Source: Candidatus Zixiibacteriota bacterium
GTDB lineage: Bacteria > Zixibacteria > MSB-5A5 > GN15 > PGXB01
NCBI GenBank assembly: GCA_016933695.1
Contig: JAFGAL010000008.1
Span: forward strand, 1 to 64,000
Direction of reading: 5' to 3'
DNA: 64,000 nt
The position numbers and the translations under genes are program-made. This document shows, piece after piece, positions 37,405 through 46,796 of the stretch. The notes below the pieces were generated by a model. That model was not told where the DNA came from, searched no databases, and was given only the letters and a program-made list of their open reading frames with translations. Each line of letters opens with the position of its first letter. Positions within the stretch are counted from its first letter, which is position 1.

Positions 37405-37998
37405 CTAAAAATCAACTCCCTGCTGGGCCAGGATGCCTTTCTGAAACGGGTGTTTGATCTCGGTCATTTCCGTAACGAGATCGGCCCGCTCGATCAGCCA
37501 CGGCAAGGCGTTACGACCGGTAATTACCAGATGCAACGGTTCCGGTTTTTGCGCCACCAGCTCTTCAAGTTCCTCCGGTGAGATCAGTTTGAGATTGACC
37601 GCGACATTGAGTTCATCGAGAATAACCAACCGGTATTTTCCGGATTGCATCTTCTCCAGTGCCAGGTCATACGCCCGTTTGGCCGCCGCGCGATGCTCCG
37701 CGAATGATTTGGTGTCGTCGATGATCCCGACAAAGCCCTCTCCCATCACGTGCAGTTCCACATTCGGCGCCAGACGTGTGATTCCGTCGAGTTCCCCGTA
37801 TTTCCAGCTTCCCTTGATAAACTGCACCACACAGATATTCCAGTCATAGCCGACCGCGCGGACCGTCATGCCCAGCGCGGCGGTGGTTTTGCCTTTGCCG
37901 TTGCCGGTGTACACCACCAGCAGTCCCTTGGTTTCCGGTTTGGTAGTTTGCCCGTCCATATCCTCTTTCTCTTTCTCTTTCTCTTTCTCTTTCGTCAT
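37405..37998 (-). CDS. cobO: Cob(I)yrinic acid a,c-diamide adenosyltransferase (CobO/BtuR type)
   Basis: 197 residues. The P-loop is GLLVVYTGNGKGKTTAALGM (residues ~24-43), followed by VVQFIKGSWKYGELD and LVILDELNVAVNLKLIS, the CobO/BtuR pattern. It transfers adenosyl from ATP to corrinoids to make coenzyme B12 forms. The first 13 residues are a KE-KE-KE run from five tandem GAAAGA units and lie before the conserved core. AAGGA 9 nt upstream of the ATG at 37998 supports the long start; an ATG at 37959, just after the purine tract, is the alternative. It starts 12 nt after the FAD/Fe-S oxidase stop. No other cobalamin genes are here, so salvage is likelier than de novo synthesis. Confidence 0.92.
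   Translation of the reverse strand: MTKEKEKEKEKEDMDGQTTKPETKGLLVVYTGNGKGKTTAALGMTVRAVGYDWNICVVQFIKGSWKYGELDGITRLAPNVELHVMGEGFVGIIDDTKSFAEHRAAAKRAYDLALEKMQSGKYRLVILDELNVAVNLKLISPEELEELVAQKPEPLHLVITGRNALPWLIERADLVTEMTEIKHPFQKGILAQQGVDF
37963..37996 (-). repeat. Hexanucleotide tandem repeat (GAAAGA)n at the cobO 5' end
   Basis: About five copies of GAAAGA encode Lys-Glu repeats. Unit changes keep the frame, so length variation alters only the N-terminal tail. The purine tract also resembles tandem Shine-Dalgarno sequence ahead of the internal ATG at 37959. Confidence 0.8.
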
Positions 37999-38010
37999 AC
38001 AGATATGTCC

Positions 38011-40707
38011 TTAGCAACCGGTATTCTTCGCCAAACGTTCCGCGAGAATGTGAATCGGATGCACCACGGCAAAGCGATGCTCGGTTTCGGCGCTGATTTT
38101 CATCTGGCACGACGGGCACGAGGTCATCAGGTAATCCGCCTCAATCCGCTTGTATGCATCCCTTTTCTTCCGAAACATCCGCCGCGATTCCTGATAATGA
38201 AAATAGCCGTACGATCCCGCCTGCGCGCAACAGCGGTCGGCATACGCGACATGACAGATCTCGACATGGCCGATTTTTGCCAGAAGCCTTTCCGGTTCCT
38301 TGTGCAGGCCCGCCGCGCGCAGGTGGCAGGGATGATGATAGGTCACCCGAATCGGCTCGTCGCCGTCAAATGCCGAAAAATCGATCTTTTGCAGATTCAA
38401 ATACTGACTGATATCATAGCACTTGCCCGCCAGTTCGTTTGCGGCCGGACCGTACTCGGCATCACCCCTGAACAGCTCCGCGTATTCTTTCAGACGCAAC
38501 AGGCAGGACGCACATGAGACAACGACGGCATCGAATTTCCGTAAAGAGTCGATATTGGATTTCGCCTTTTCGATCAAATTGCCGCGATGGCCGTACACCT
38601 CCTGCGGCAGGCCACAACATTTCTGCGGCGGCATTTTGATATCGATTCCCAGATGATCGAACACCGCAAAGAGTGCCTCGCCGGTTTTCGAATCCAGCAG
38701 GTTGTCCGCACACCCGTGAAAAAACGCCACCGTGCCGGATTCGGCCAGACGGTCCGGATGTCTCTGCCGCAGGCTTTTCGCCGCGGGAACCGGAAGTGAA
38801 AGCGTCCGGTCGATGCCGAACAGCGGTTTGCCGGGAATACTCAGCGCCAGCCGCCCCAGTCTGCTGGAACTGATCGGATTCATCAGCCGTCCCATCTTCA
38901 GCGACAGGCCCAACAGCGCCTCATTGTCGGTGAATGCAATCGCGAGTTGGGATGTTCGCGACGGTGCTTTGGCGCGATGTTTGAGAATTTCCGACGCGAT
39001 ATCCACGCCCGCCGGGCACACGGTCGTGCAACTCTTGCAATTAAGACAATACGAAAGGTAGGCATTCAACTCGTCATGCGACAGGCCGGATTGATTGAGC
39101 AGGCGCAACCATCCCCGCGGGGAGTAATCCTCACGGCGGAAGATATCATACGCCGGGCAATAGCCGTTGCACTTGCCGCAGGCGGCGCAGTACGATTTTA
39201 TTTTCTCGTAGTCGATGTTATCGGTGAACGAAATATCGGCCAGCACGCACTCCGGAGACAGGATCCCATCCGGATCGAGCGCCTGTTTTATCTGCACGAA
39301 TAAGGCATAAATGTCGTCACCGTACACCCGTTTCAGCACCGGGGCGCGCAGACGTCCGTCGGCATGCTCGGCGGTCGATGATCCTCCGATGTCGATTACC
39401 CTCTCGTACACGCTGTCATACAACTGTCGCGCCAGATCGAAATCGTTCGGGTCATTCAAGTCGAACAGCGGCCGGATATGCAGATTGCCGTCGCCGATAT
39501 GCCCGAAAACGCCGAAGGTCAGATGATAATTTTGAAACAAGTCGGTAAGGTATTCGATAAACGATGGAATTTTCTCCGGGGGAATCGAGACATCCTCAAT
39601 GATCGATACCGGACGTTTGGTCGGGTGGTGACGGTACAAGGTCGGCACGATCGCCTTGCGGGCGCTCCACAATGCCGAAGCGGTCTCCGGATCGGCGGCG
39701 AACTCCACCGGGGCCGACAGGTTCAGCTGTTTTGCCAGCGCCTCGAAAGCCGCGCGCCGTTCGGAAATATGATCGTCGAATTCCATTAACAACATCGCTC
39801 CCGCGTTGGCGGGAATCCCGAATCGGTCCCGACCGATGAGATTCAATGTGGCGCCGTCGACAATCTCCAATCCGCACGGCCCGGTTGCGAGCACCGGCAC
39901 GACCGCGCGGCCGGCATCGACCAGCGACGAAAAATACGTGCGCGCCGTCAGTGTTTCCTCAGGCAGGGGCAATAATCGCAGCGTGGCGGTCGCGATCAAG
40001 CCGAGCGTTCCCTCGGAGCCAACCAGTAACGCCGGCAGATTGCATACTCCTCTCTTGATATCATCCACGACCTGTTTGAGATTGTACCCGGCGGAATTTT
40101 TTTTGAGTCGCGGCCAGCGCGACTGAATCAATTCCGCCTGACTTTCGATCAGCGCGAACGCCTCGCGGAATTCCGGATTGTCAGCGAAAAATACCGCCAG
40201 CGCCGGGGAGTCGATTGGCAGGGCCTGAAGGTTCAGGTATTTGCCGGACGCGGTCACGATTTCCAGCTCCTCGACAAAATGCGACGTCAACCCGTATTTC
40301 ACCGATCGCGGCCCGGAGGAATTGTTGGCCAGCATGCCGCCGATCTGGCAGGAGTCGCCCGAAGACGGATCGGGCGGGAAAAACAATCCGTACGGCTTCA
40401 GCGCCAGATTCAATTCGTCATAGATAATCCCGACCCGGGTGCGCACCAGACGGTGTTCGGGATCGATCATTTCGATTTTTCGGAAATCGCTGAAATCGAG
40501 AATCAGTCCCGGTCCGAGTGCTCCGCCGGCCAGACCGGTGCCGCCGCCGCGCGGAGTCACCGTGAGATTGTTCCGGCGTGCTTCGTTCAGCGCGTCGTGA
40601 ATATCATCGACGGTTCGAATGTGGACTACCGCCTGCGGTGCGACGGCGTAGATGGAGCCGTCGGATGCGTAGGCCGTCAGGGTTGCCCTGTCACGCGAAA
40701 TGTGCAT
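38011..40707 (-). CDS. FAD-linked oxidase fused to Fe-S/CCG domains (YdiJ/D-2-hydroxyacid dehydrogenase type)
   Basis: 898 residues. N-terminal FAD-binding type 4 domain (VTPRGGGTGLAGGALG, DPSSGDSCQIGGMLANNSSG), FAD-oxidase C-terminal domain (GHIGDGNLHIRPLFDLN, SSTAEHADGRLRAPVLKRVYG), two 4Fe-4S clusters (CAACGKCNGYCPA at ~510; CLNCKSCTTVCPAGVD at ~550) and two CCG-type cysteine motifs (QKCCGLPQEVYGHRG; DRCCAQAGSYGYF). The layout is like GlcD joined to GlpC/GlcF and matches membrane-associated D-lactate or D-2-hydroxyglutarate dehydrogenases that feed quinones. The substrate is not predictable. It has its own promoter, divergent from the Rrf2 gene, and is followed by cobO. Confidence 0.9.
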   Translation of the reverse strand: MHISRDRATLTAYASDGSIYAVAPQAVVHIRTVDDIHDALNEARRNNLTVTPRGGGTGLAGGALGPGLILDFSDFRKIEMIDPEHRLVRTRVGIIYDELNLALKPYGLFFPPDPSSGDSCQIGGMLANNSSGPRSVKYGLTSHFVEELEIVTASGKYLNLQALPIDSPALAVFFADNPEFREAFALIESQAELIQSRWPRLKKNSAGYNLKQVVDDIKRGVCNLPALLVGSEGTLGLIATATLRLLPLPEETLTARTYFSSLVDAGRAVVPVLATGPCGLEIVDGATLNLIGRDRFGIPANAGAMLLMEFDDHISERRAAFEALAKQLNLSAPVEFAADPETASALWSARKAIVPTLYRHHPTKRPVSIIEDVSIPPEKIPSFIEYLTDLFQNYHLTFGVFGHIGDGNLHIRPLFDLNDPNDFDLARQLYDSVYERVIDIGGSSTAEHADGRLRAPVLKRVYGDDIYALFVQIKQALDPDGILSPECVLADISFTDNIDYEKIKSYCAACGKCNGYCPAYDIFRREDYSPRGWLRLLNQSGLSHDELNAYLSYCLNCKSCTTVCPAGVDIASEILKHRAKAPSRTSQLAIAFTDNEALLGLSLKMGRLMNPISSSRLGRLALSIPGKPLFGIDRTLSLPVPAAKSLRQRHPDRLAESGTVAFFHGCADNLLDSKTGEALFAVFDHLGIDIKMPPQKCCGLPQEVYGHRGNLIEKAKSNIDSLRKFDAVVVSCASCLLRLKEYAELFRGDAEYGPAANELAGKCYDISQYLNLQKIDFSAFDGDEPIRVTYHHPCHLRAAGLHKEPERLLAKIGHVEICHVAYADRCCAQAGSYGYFHYQESRRMFRKKRDAYKRIEADYLMTSCPSCQMKISAETEHRFAVVHPIHILAERLAKNTGC

Positions 40708-40795
40708 TGTCTATCCAAAAGCAGACGTTATTTCATCACTCGGTTTCCCGGGAATCGACGGCGACTATCACCGGTAATCCGTCGGTCCCGGATGT

Positions 40796-40823
40796 AATAT
40801 ATCCATAATGGACTTACGGTCAA
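40796..40823 (-). promoter_or_regulatory. Predicted promoter for the FAD/Fe-S oxidase
   Basis: Minus strand: TTGACC (40818-40823), 16-nt spacer, TATATT (40796-40801), about 90 nt before the ATG at 40707. It is divergent from the Rrf2 promoter 62 nt away, so a shared regulator site between them is possible. Confidence 0.5.
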
Positions 40824-40884
40824 ATCATAAAGAACAGCAAGGGAAAAAGCGCGTTCATTTGTGAAATAAATAACAAAATTATAA

Positions 40885-40913
40885 TTGACTTTCCCGGCAT
40901 CCGCGTCTATTAT
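40885..40913 (+). promoter_or_regulatory. Predicted sigma70 promoter for the Rrf2 gene
   Basis: TTGACT (40885-40890), exactly 17 nt, TATTAT (40908-40913). The likely start near 40920 leaves a ~70-nt leader ending in CGGAGGTATTCGGGATG. Confidence 0.6.
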
Positions 40914-40991
40914 ACATGGTTTGAAGAAAAGTGCATCAGGATCGCTCGCTTTAGCAATTTTGTGACCTACAGGTAACCGGAGGTATTCGGG

Positions 40992-41414
40992 ATGCAGTTT
41001 ACAAAAGCGGAAGAATACGGGGTCTTGGGGGTTATCTATCTTGCCCAGCGGGGAAATGAAAACGTGGTTCCACTTTCGGAGATTGCGGAGACACAGGACG
41101 TTCCCGAAAAATTTCTGGCCAAGATATTTCAGAACCTGACCAAAGCGTCGATCGTGAGATCACATCGCGGCATTAAGGGGGGATTCAGCCTGGCCAAGGA
41201 CCCGGCGAAGGTCACCGCTCGGCAGGTCATTGAGGCGATTCAGGGGCCGTACAGCCTGATTCGATGTCTGCATGATCCTGACAGTTGCGACCGGCAGGAG
41301 ACATGTCCGGTGAGATACTTGATCGAAGAAGCGGAACACAACCTGCTTGACGTGTTTGACAGGTATACCATTCACGATTTGGTCGAATGGCAAAAGACGC
41401 AAGTGCCCGTGTGA
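40992..41414 (+). CDS. Rrf2-family transcriptional regulator, probable Fe-S sensor
   Basis: 140 residues with the Rrf2 winged helix at the N-terminus (FTKAEEYGVLGVIYLAQRG, VPEKFLAKIFQNLTKASIV, SHRGIKGGFSLAK) and three cysteines spaced C-x7-C-x5-C (RCLHDPDSCDRQETCPV), the IscR/NsrR-type cluster ligands. Such proteins sense Fe-S status, redox state or NO. It lies between the divergent FAD/Fe-S oxidase and the dcd-PFOR genes, both encoding or flanking Fe-S enzymes, so these are plausible targets. GGAGG precedes the ATG by 8 nt. Confidence 0.92.
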   Translation: MQFTKAEEYGVLGVIYLAQRGNENVVPLSEIAETQDVPEKFLAKIFQNLTKASIVRSHRGIKGGFSLAKDPAKVTARQVIEAIQGPYSLIRCLHDPDSCDRQETCPVRYLIEEAEHNLLDVFDRYTIHDLVEWQKTQVPV

Positions 41415-41461
41415 ACGATGATGAAACGGAACGAATCAAAACCTGCTTTGCCTGCGGAATC

Positions 41462-41479
41462 TTCTACGTATATGTAGAA
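41462..41479 (+). promoter_or_regulatory. 18-bp near-palindrome between rrf2 and dcd
   Basis: TTCTACGTATATGTAGAA matches its reverse complement at 16 of 18 positions. It lies 29 nt before the dcd ATG and within the only promoter-sized gap (93 nt) between the regulator and dcd-PFOR. It is an operator candidate. Confidence 0.45.
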
Positions 41480-41507
41480 ACCGAGTAATACGTACGGAGG
41501 TATCTTC

Positions 41508-42062
41508 ATGTCAGTCAAGTCCGACCGCTGGATCAAACGAATGGCCCGCACCCACGCGATGATTCGTCCTTTCTGTGACCATCTGATCAAAACGGGAATC
41601 AGTTACGGTCTGTCGTCATACGGCTATGACATTCGTGTCGCGAACGAATTCAAGATATTCACCAACGTCAATTCCGAAATCGTCGACCCCAAGCGGTTTT
41701 CCACGAATTCCTTCGTTGACGTCAAAGCCAAAACGGTGTTGATCCCGCCGAATTCATTCGCGCTGGCGCGGTCCGTCGAGTATTTCAAAATCCCTCGTGA
41801 CGTGATCACGATCTGCCTGGGCAAATCGACCTACGCCCGGTGCGGCATCATCGTCAACGTCACGCCGTTTGAGCCGGAGTGGGAAGGGCACGCGACGCTG
41901 GAAATTTCCAACACCACTCCCCTGCCGGCCAAGATTTACGCCAACGAGGGACTCGCTCAAATCATTTTTCTGGGTGCCGATGAAATCTGCGAGACATCGT
42001 ACAAGGATCGCGGGGGCAAATATCAGGGACAAAAGTTTATCACCCTGCCGCGCGCACGGTGA
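41508..42062 (+). CDS. dcd: dCTP deaminase
   Basis: 184 residues, usual length. Motifs: [17 protein letters not shown], the [34 protein letters not shown] region with the conserved Ser-Arg loop, [23 protein letters not shown] with the catalytic Glu, and [12 protein letters not shown]. It deaminates dCTP to dUTP for thymidylate synthesis, as a homotrimer with a dUTPase-like fold. Whether it is mono- or bifunctional (direct dUMP) is not clear. GGAGG lies 8 nt before the ATG. It is followed after 62 nt by PFOR. Confidence 0.94.
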   Translation: MSVKSDRWIKRMARTHAMIRPFCDHLIKTGISYGLSSYGYDIRVANEFKIFTNVNSEIVDPKRFSTNSFVDVKAKTVLIPPNSFALARSVEYFKIPRDVITICLGKSTYARCGIIVNVTPFEPEWEGHATLEISNTTPLPAKIYANEGLAQIIFLGADEICETSYKDRGGKYQGQKFITLPRAR

Positions 42063-42124
42063 GGTATCGGGAGTAAGCGGGGTATATACCGGGAACATTA
42101 TGAAGCAATTTGGAGATACGTACT

Positions 42125-45100
42125 ATGACTGAGAATACCAAAAGACGATTGGTAACGATCGACGGCAACTCCGCCGCCGCCTACGTCGCTCACGCCGTCA
42201 GTGAGGTTATCGCCATCTATCCCATCACGCCGTCATCCGGCATGGGAGAGATCTCGGACGCCAAGTCCGCGGCCGGCGAAACCAATATCTGGGGCACCAT
42301 TCCCAATGTGATTGAAATGCAATCCGAAGCGGGCGCATCCGGCGCCATTCACGGTGCGGCCACCGCGGGCAGCCTGACCACCACGTTCACGGCGTCGCAG
42401 GGACTGCTGTTGATGCTCCCGAACATGTTCAAGATCGCCGGTGAATTGACCCCGACCACGTTCCACGTAACCGCGCGGTCCATCGCCACTCATGCCCTCT
42501 CGATTTTCGGGGATCATTCCGATGTCATGGCGGCGCGTTCCACCGGCTTCGGTCTGATGGCATCCGGTTCCATCCAGGAAGTGATGGATCTGGCCCTGAT
42601 CGCCACCGCCTCGTCGCTGGACAGCAAGATCCCGTTCGTGCATTTCTTTGATGGGTTTCGCACCTCGCACGAGGAACAGAAAGTCGAAGAAATCTCGTTC
42701 GACGATATGCGGGCCGTAATCGATGACAAGGCGGTCAGCGAACTGCGCGAACGTTCGCTCAGCCCGGATCACCCGACCCTGAAAGGCTCATCGCAGAATC
42801 CCGACGTCTTCTTCCAGGCGAGGGAAACCGTGAACACCTATTATGACGCGGCCCCGGCCAAAGTCCAGGCGGTGATGGATCGTTTCGCCAAACAGGTGGG
42901 ACGCCGGTACCACCTGTTCGACTATGTCGGCGCCCCCGATGCCGAACGCATCGTCATCATGATGGGCTCCGGCGCCGAAACCATGCATGAAACGGTCGAG
43001 TACCTGGTTGACCAGGGCGAAAAAGTCGGTTTGATCAAGGTCCGTCTGTATCGGCCGTTCTCCACCGAAGCCCTGCTTGGAGCCATTCCGAAAACCGTGA
43101 CCAAAATCGCCGTCCTCGACCGAACCAAGGAACCGGGCGCCGTCGGCGAACCGCTGTATACCGACATCCAGACCGCGGTCAGTGAGGGTATGAAAGACGG
43201 CACCGCACCGTTTGCAAATTACCCGATGATTGTCGGCGGACGGTACGGTCTCAGCTCCAAGGAGTTCAATCCGGGCATGGCCAAAGCGGTGCTGGACAAT
43301 CTGAAAACCGACCAACCCAAAAACCATTTTACGGTCGGTATCAATGACGATGTCACCCACACCAGCCTTGACGTCGACAAGAAATTCGACATCGAAGGCG
43401 AAGACACCTTCCGGGGATTATTTTACGGTCTGGGCGCCGATGGGACGGTTGGTGCCAACAAGAACTCAATCAAAATCATCGGTGAAAACACGGACAACTT
43501 CGCCCAGGGCTATTTCGTCTACGACTCGAAAAAAGCCGGTGCCATCACGGTGTCGCACGTCCGCTTCGGCAAAAAAGAACTGCGGCGTCCCTACCTGATC
43601 AGCACCGCCAATTTCGTCGCCTGTCACAACTTCTCCTTCCTCGAGAAATACGACATGCTCGGCGATATCAATCCGGGCGGCACGTTCCTGCTGAACAGTC
43701 CCTACGGCCCCGACGAGGTCTGGGATAAGATGCCGATGGAAGTGCAAAAACAGATAATCGACAAAAAGCTGAAGTTCTACGTCATCGACGGCATCAAGCT
43801 GGCCAGGGAACTCGGTCTCGGGGCGCGCATCAACATGATTATGCAGACCGCATTCTTCATGATCAGCAACATTCTACCCAAAGAAAAAGCGATCGACGCC
43901 ATCAAAAAGGCGATCGTCAAGACCTACGGCGCCAAGGGCGAGAAGATCGTCAACATGAACTATGCTGCCGTCGACACCGCGACCAGGAACCTGCACGAAG
44001 TCAAATATCCGCAGAAAGTGACCAGCAAGCTGAAAATGCCGCCGACCGTCCCCGAGGACGCTCCGGAATTCGTGAAAACGGTCACCGCAACCATCATTGC
44101 CAACAAAGGCAACGATGTTCCGGTCTCGGCCATGCCGTACGACGGCACGTTCATGACCGGCACCACGCAGTATGAAAAGCGCAACATCGCGGTCGACATC
44201 CCGGTCTGGGATGAGGAAACCTGCATTCAGTGCGGCATCTGCTCCATCGTCTGTCCGCACGCCGCCATTCGGATGAAAATCTACGATCCGAAATATCTTG
44301 AGGGTGCGCCGAAGACATTCAAGGCGGTTGACGCCAAGACCAAGCCGTTCGCCGGGATGAAATTCACCCTGCAAACCGCACCGGAAGACTGCACCGGTTG
44401 CGAATTGTGCGTGCAGGCCTGTCCGGTCGAGGTGAAAGACGCCGACGGCAACAAGACCGGCAAGCGGGCGGTGTACATGATGCCGCAAATCCCCCTGCGC
44501 AAACCGGAAGCGGAGAATTTCAAATTCTTCCTGACCATCCCGGATATCGACCCGGCCAGGATCAACATCGCCTCCACCAAGGGCAGTCAGCTGGTTACAC
44601 CGCTGTTCGAGTTCTCGGGAGCCTGTGCCGGATGCGGTGAAACGCCGTATGTCAAACTGCTGACCCAGCTGTTCGGCGACCGCGCCCTGATGGGCAACGC
44701 CACGGGATGTTCCTCCATTTACGGCGGAAACCTGCCGACCACGCCGTACTGCAAACGAGCCGATGGACTCGGCCCGGCCTGGTCGAATTCGCTGTTCGAG
44801 GATGCCGGTGAGTTCGCGTTCGGGATGCGGCTGGCGGTGGACAAACTCAATGTCTATGCGCTGGAACTTCTGCACAAGCTCTTTCCCGCCGACTACGAAG
44901 CCATCGCGGGCGCCGATCAGTCCACACAGGTGGGTATCGAACAGCAACGCGCCCGGATCAAGGCGGTGCTGTCCAAGCTGAACGGAAACAACAGCCCGGA
45001 AGCGGCCAAACTCAAGGACCTCGCCAATTACCTGGTGAAAAAATCGGTCTGGGCAATCGGTGGTGACGGCTGGGCGTACGATATCGGATTCGGAGGACTG

Positions 45101-45706
45101 GATCATATCCTCGCCTCCGGCCGCAATATCAACGTGCTGGTGCTGGATACCGAGGTGTATTCCAATACCGGCGGGCAGATGTCCAAGTCGTCCCCGATGG
45201 GAGCGGTCGCGAAATTCGCCGCCGCCGGAAAACCGATCCCCAAGAAAGATCTCGGCCGCATGATGATGGCTTACGGCAGTGTCTATGTGGCCCAGATCGC
45301 CATTGGCGCCAGCCACAATCAGGCGGTGAAGGCCTTTATCGAGGCCGAGCAGTATGACGGGCCGTCGATTGTGATCGCCTATGCGCATTGTATCGCCCAC
45401 GGTATCAACATGATCAACGGTCTTGAGGATCAGAAACGCGCGGTCGATTCCGGCCACTGGATACTGTATCGCTACAATCCCGATCTGATCGCGCAGGGCA
45501 AGAACCCGCTTCAGCTCGACAGCAAAGCGCCGTCAATCAGCTATGCGGACTACGCCTACAAACAGACCCGTTTTCGCACGCTGAAAGCCGGCATGCCGGA
45601 ACGCGCGGAAATGCTGATGACGAAGGCACAGAGCGAGGCCGATCGCCGCTACAGTATTTATAAACAGTTGGCGGAGATGGATTACAGCGCCTTTGCCGCA
45701 AAATAG
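42125..45706 (+). CDS. nifJ: Pyruvate:ferredoxin (flavodoxin) oxidoreductase
   Basis: 1193 residues, the full fused homodimeric PFOR. The ATG at 42125 is used because GGAG lies 9 nt upstream; the track's TTG at 42110 overlaps that GGAG. N-terminal pyruvate domain (GNSAAAYVAHAVSEVIAIYPITPSS), the gamma-like domain, ferredoxin domain with two 4Fe-4S motifs (CIQCGICSIVCPHAA; CTGCELCVQACPVEV), and TPP-binding domain (GACAGCGETPYVKLL, NATGCSSIYGG, GDGWAYDIGFGGLDHIL, LDTEVYSNTGGQMSKSS). It oxidises pyruvate to acetyl-CoA and CO2 with reduced ferredoxin. Together with Pta and citrate synthase it supplies acetyl-CoA for acetate or the TCA cycle. Oxygen sensitivity suggests an anaerobic or microaerobic life. 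Confidence 0.96.
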   Translation: MTENTKRRLVTIDGNSAAAYVAHAVSEVIAIYPITPSSGMGEISDAKSAAGETNIWGTIPNVIEMQSEAGASGAIHGAATAGSLTTTFTASQGLLLMLPNMFKIAGELTPTTFHVTARSIATHALSIFGDHSDVMAARSTGFGLMASGSIQEVMDLALIATASSLDSKIPFVHFFDGFRTSHEEQKVEEISFDDMRAVIDDKAVSELRERSLSPDHPTLKGSSQNPDVFFQARETVNTYYDAAPAKVQAVMDRFAKQVGRRYHLFDYVGAPDAERIVIMMGSGAETMHETVEYLVDQGEKVGLIKVRLYRPFSTEALLGAIPKTVTKIAVLDRTKEPGAVGEPLYTDIQTAVSEGMKDGTAPFANYPMIVGGRYGLSSKEFNPGMAKAVLDNLKTDQPKNHFTVGINDDVTHTSLDVDKKFDIEGEDTFRGLFYGLGADGTVGANKNSIKIIGENTDNFAQGYFVYDSKKAGAITVSHVRFGKKELRRPYLISTANFVACHNFSFLEKYDMLGDINPGGTFLLNSPYGPDEVWDKMPMEVQKQIIDKKLKFYVIDGIKLARELGLGARINMIMQTAFFMISNILPKEKAIDAIKKAIVKTYGAKGEKIVNMNYAAVDTATRNLHEVKYPQKVTSKLKMPPTVPEDAPEFVKTVTATIIANKGNDVPVSAMPYDGTFMTGTTQYEKRNIAVDIPVWDEETCIQCGICSIVCPHAAIRMKIYDPKYLEGAPKTFKAVDAKTKPFAGMKFTLQTAPEDCTGCELCVQACPVEVKDADGNKTGKRAVYMMPQIPLRKPEAENFKFFLTIPDIDPARINIASTKGSQLVTPLFEFSGACAGCGETPYVKLLTQLFGDRALMGNATGCSSIYGGNLPTTPYCKRADGLGPAWSNSLFEDAGEFAFGMRLAVDKLNVYALELLHKLFPADYEAIAGADQSTQVGIEQQRARIKAVLSKLNGNNSPEAAKLKDLANYLVKKSVWAIGGDGWAYDIGFGGLDHILASGRNINVLVLDTEVYSNTGGQMSKSSPMGAVAKFAAAGKPIPKKDLGRMMMAYGSVYVAQIAIGASHNQAVKAFIEAEQYDGPSIVIAYAHCIAHGINMINGLEDQKRAVDSGHWILYRYNPDLIAQGKNPLQLDSKAPSISYADYAYKQTRFRTLKAGMPERAEMLMTKAQSEADRRYSIYKQLAEMDYSAFAAK

Positions 45707-45734
45707 ATTTGCGACAGACCGCATGAAAACACAG

Positions 45735-45762
45735 GGGCAGGATTTTTTCCTGCCCTTTTTTT
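45735..45762 (+). terminator. Intrinsic terminator after PFOR
   Basis: GGGCAGGA...TCCTGCCC stem with a T-rich loop, followed by TTTTTTT. Confidence 0.92.
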
Positions 45763-45886
45763 GCACACCGGATTTCCTAATCATAAGCGTCCAAAGCGAT
45801 TGCCGTTCCGTACGAAATACAATCGGCCTTAAGATTCCCCCCCTAATGTCCGATAACTAAAGGGAAAATCATTTTAAGGAGGACTT

Positions 45887-46717
45887 ATGCTTAGAAGAAT
45901 CGTTCCAGTCGTGGCGGTGCTGTTTCTCATGACCGCCGTCGCCCCCGTCTTCGCGCAAACCGAGGACGAAATCGTGGCAAAATATCTCCAGAAAGCGGAG
46001 AAAAAACATAAAACCAAAGTCGGTTTCCTCTCGGCCAATTTCTCGTACGGCCGTCTTGCCGAGGACAACGGATACCGCCAATTCAATTTCGCGGCAACGT
46101 CCGATTTGTCCACCCTGGAAGGACTCGCCGGTCCCACCGAGGGTATTTTCCGTTCCAAACAGTTCGGACTCGATTTCGGCATGATGCTTGCCCCCAAGAT
46201 GGCAGTCAAGATGGGGTTCGAATACTGGCTGAAGATGAGTACCGATATCAATGTCGATTATGACATGAGCATCGGCGTGCTCGAGGTTGAGGATATGTAC
46301 CAGTCGGAATCCGAAGTGAGTGTATACGGATTCAGGCTCGGATTTGACTATTACCTGCTCAATCCACCCGACCGCTACGGCAAACTCAACAATCTGGCGG
46401 TCAAGGTCGGTGCCGGCGGCGGGATGTACATGGCCAGCTGGGATTTCTGGCAGTCCGGAGATGCCGAATCCGATCCGCTGAAAGCCAATTCGCCCGGATT
46501 CTGGGTGCAGGGCGGCGTGGAATACCCGATTGGGTTCTTCGATATGGCTGTCGCGGCCGATTTGTCATACTTTTATCTGAACTTCAGCGGCTTTGAATCG
46601 TACAATGCATCAAGTGGTGACTTGCAGTTGACCTACCCCGGAAGCACTGATGAAATCGAGCTGGATTTCTCCGGTCTGCGCGGCAAGGTCGAGCTGAAGA
46701 AATTCTTCTCGTGGTGA
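45887..46717 (+). CDS. Exported small beta-barrel outer-membrane protein candidate
   Basis: 276 residues. A clear signal peptide (RRIVPVVAVLFLMTAVAPVFAQ, cleavage after AQ or FA) is followed by a Lys/Glu-rich stretch and then alternating hydrophobic strands (KVGFLSANFSYGRL, AVKMGFEYWLKM, SVYGFRLGFDYYLL, LAVKVGAGGGMYMASWDFW, DMAVAADLSYFYLNFS). The C-terminal Phe/Trp (KKFFSW) fits an outer-membrane barrel. The protein family is not recognised. AAGGAGG precedes the ATG by 6 nt. It stands alone between the PFOR terminator and the TolB-like gene. Confidence 0.78.
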   Translation: MLRRIVPVVAVLFLMTAVAPVFAQTEDEIVAKYLQKAEKKHKTKVGFLSANFSYGRLAEDNGYRQFNFAATSDLSTLEGLAGPTEGIFRSKQFGLDFGMMLAPKMAVKMGFEYWLKMSTDINVDYDMSIGVLEVEDMYQSESEVSVYGFRLGFDYYLLNPPDRYGKLNNLAVKVGAGGGMYMASWDFWQSGDAESDPLKANSPGFWVQGGVEYPIGFFDMAVAADLSYFYLNFSGFESYNASSGDLQLTYPGSTDEIELDFSGLRGKVELKKFFSW

Positions 46718-46725
46718 TTTAGCCG

Positions 46726-46753
46726 TTGACAGGACGACTCCAGTCACTATTTT
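46726..46753 (+). promoter_or_regulatory. Predicted promoter for the TolB-like gene
   Basis: TTGACA (46726-46731), 16-nt spacer, TATTTT (46748-46753), 44-50 nt before the proposed TTG start. Confidence 0.5.
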
Positions 46754-46796
46754 GGTATGACAATGGACAAACGTTAATACAGGATAGGATTTGGTT

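Noticed and set aside
37963-37996. Phase-variable switch at cobO
   Set aside because: The unit is 6 nt, so length changes keep the frame.
43874-45457. 527-aa minus-strand ORF
   Set aside because: Shadow of the PFOR gene, which has all family motifs in the other strand.
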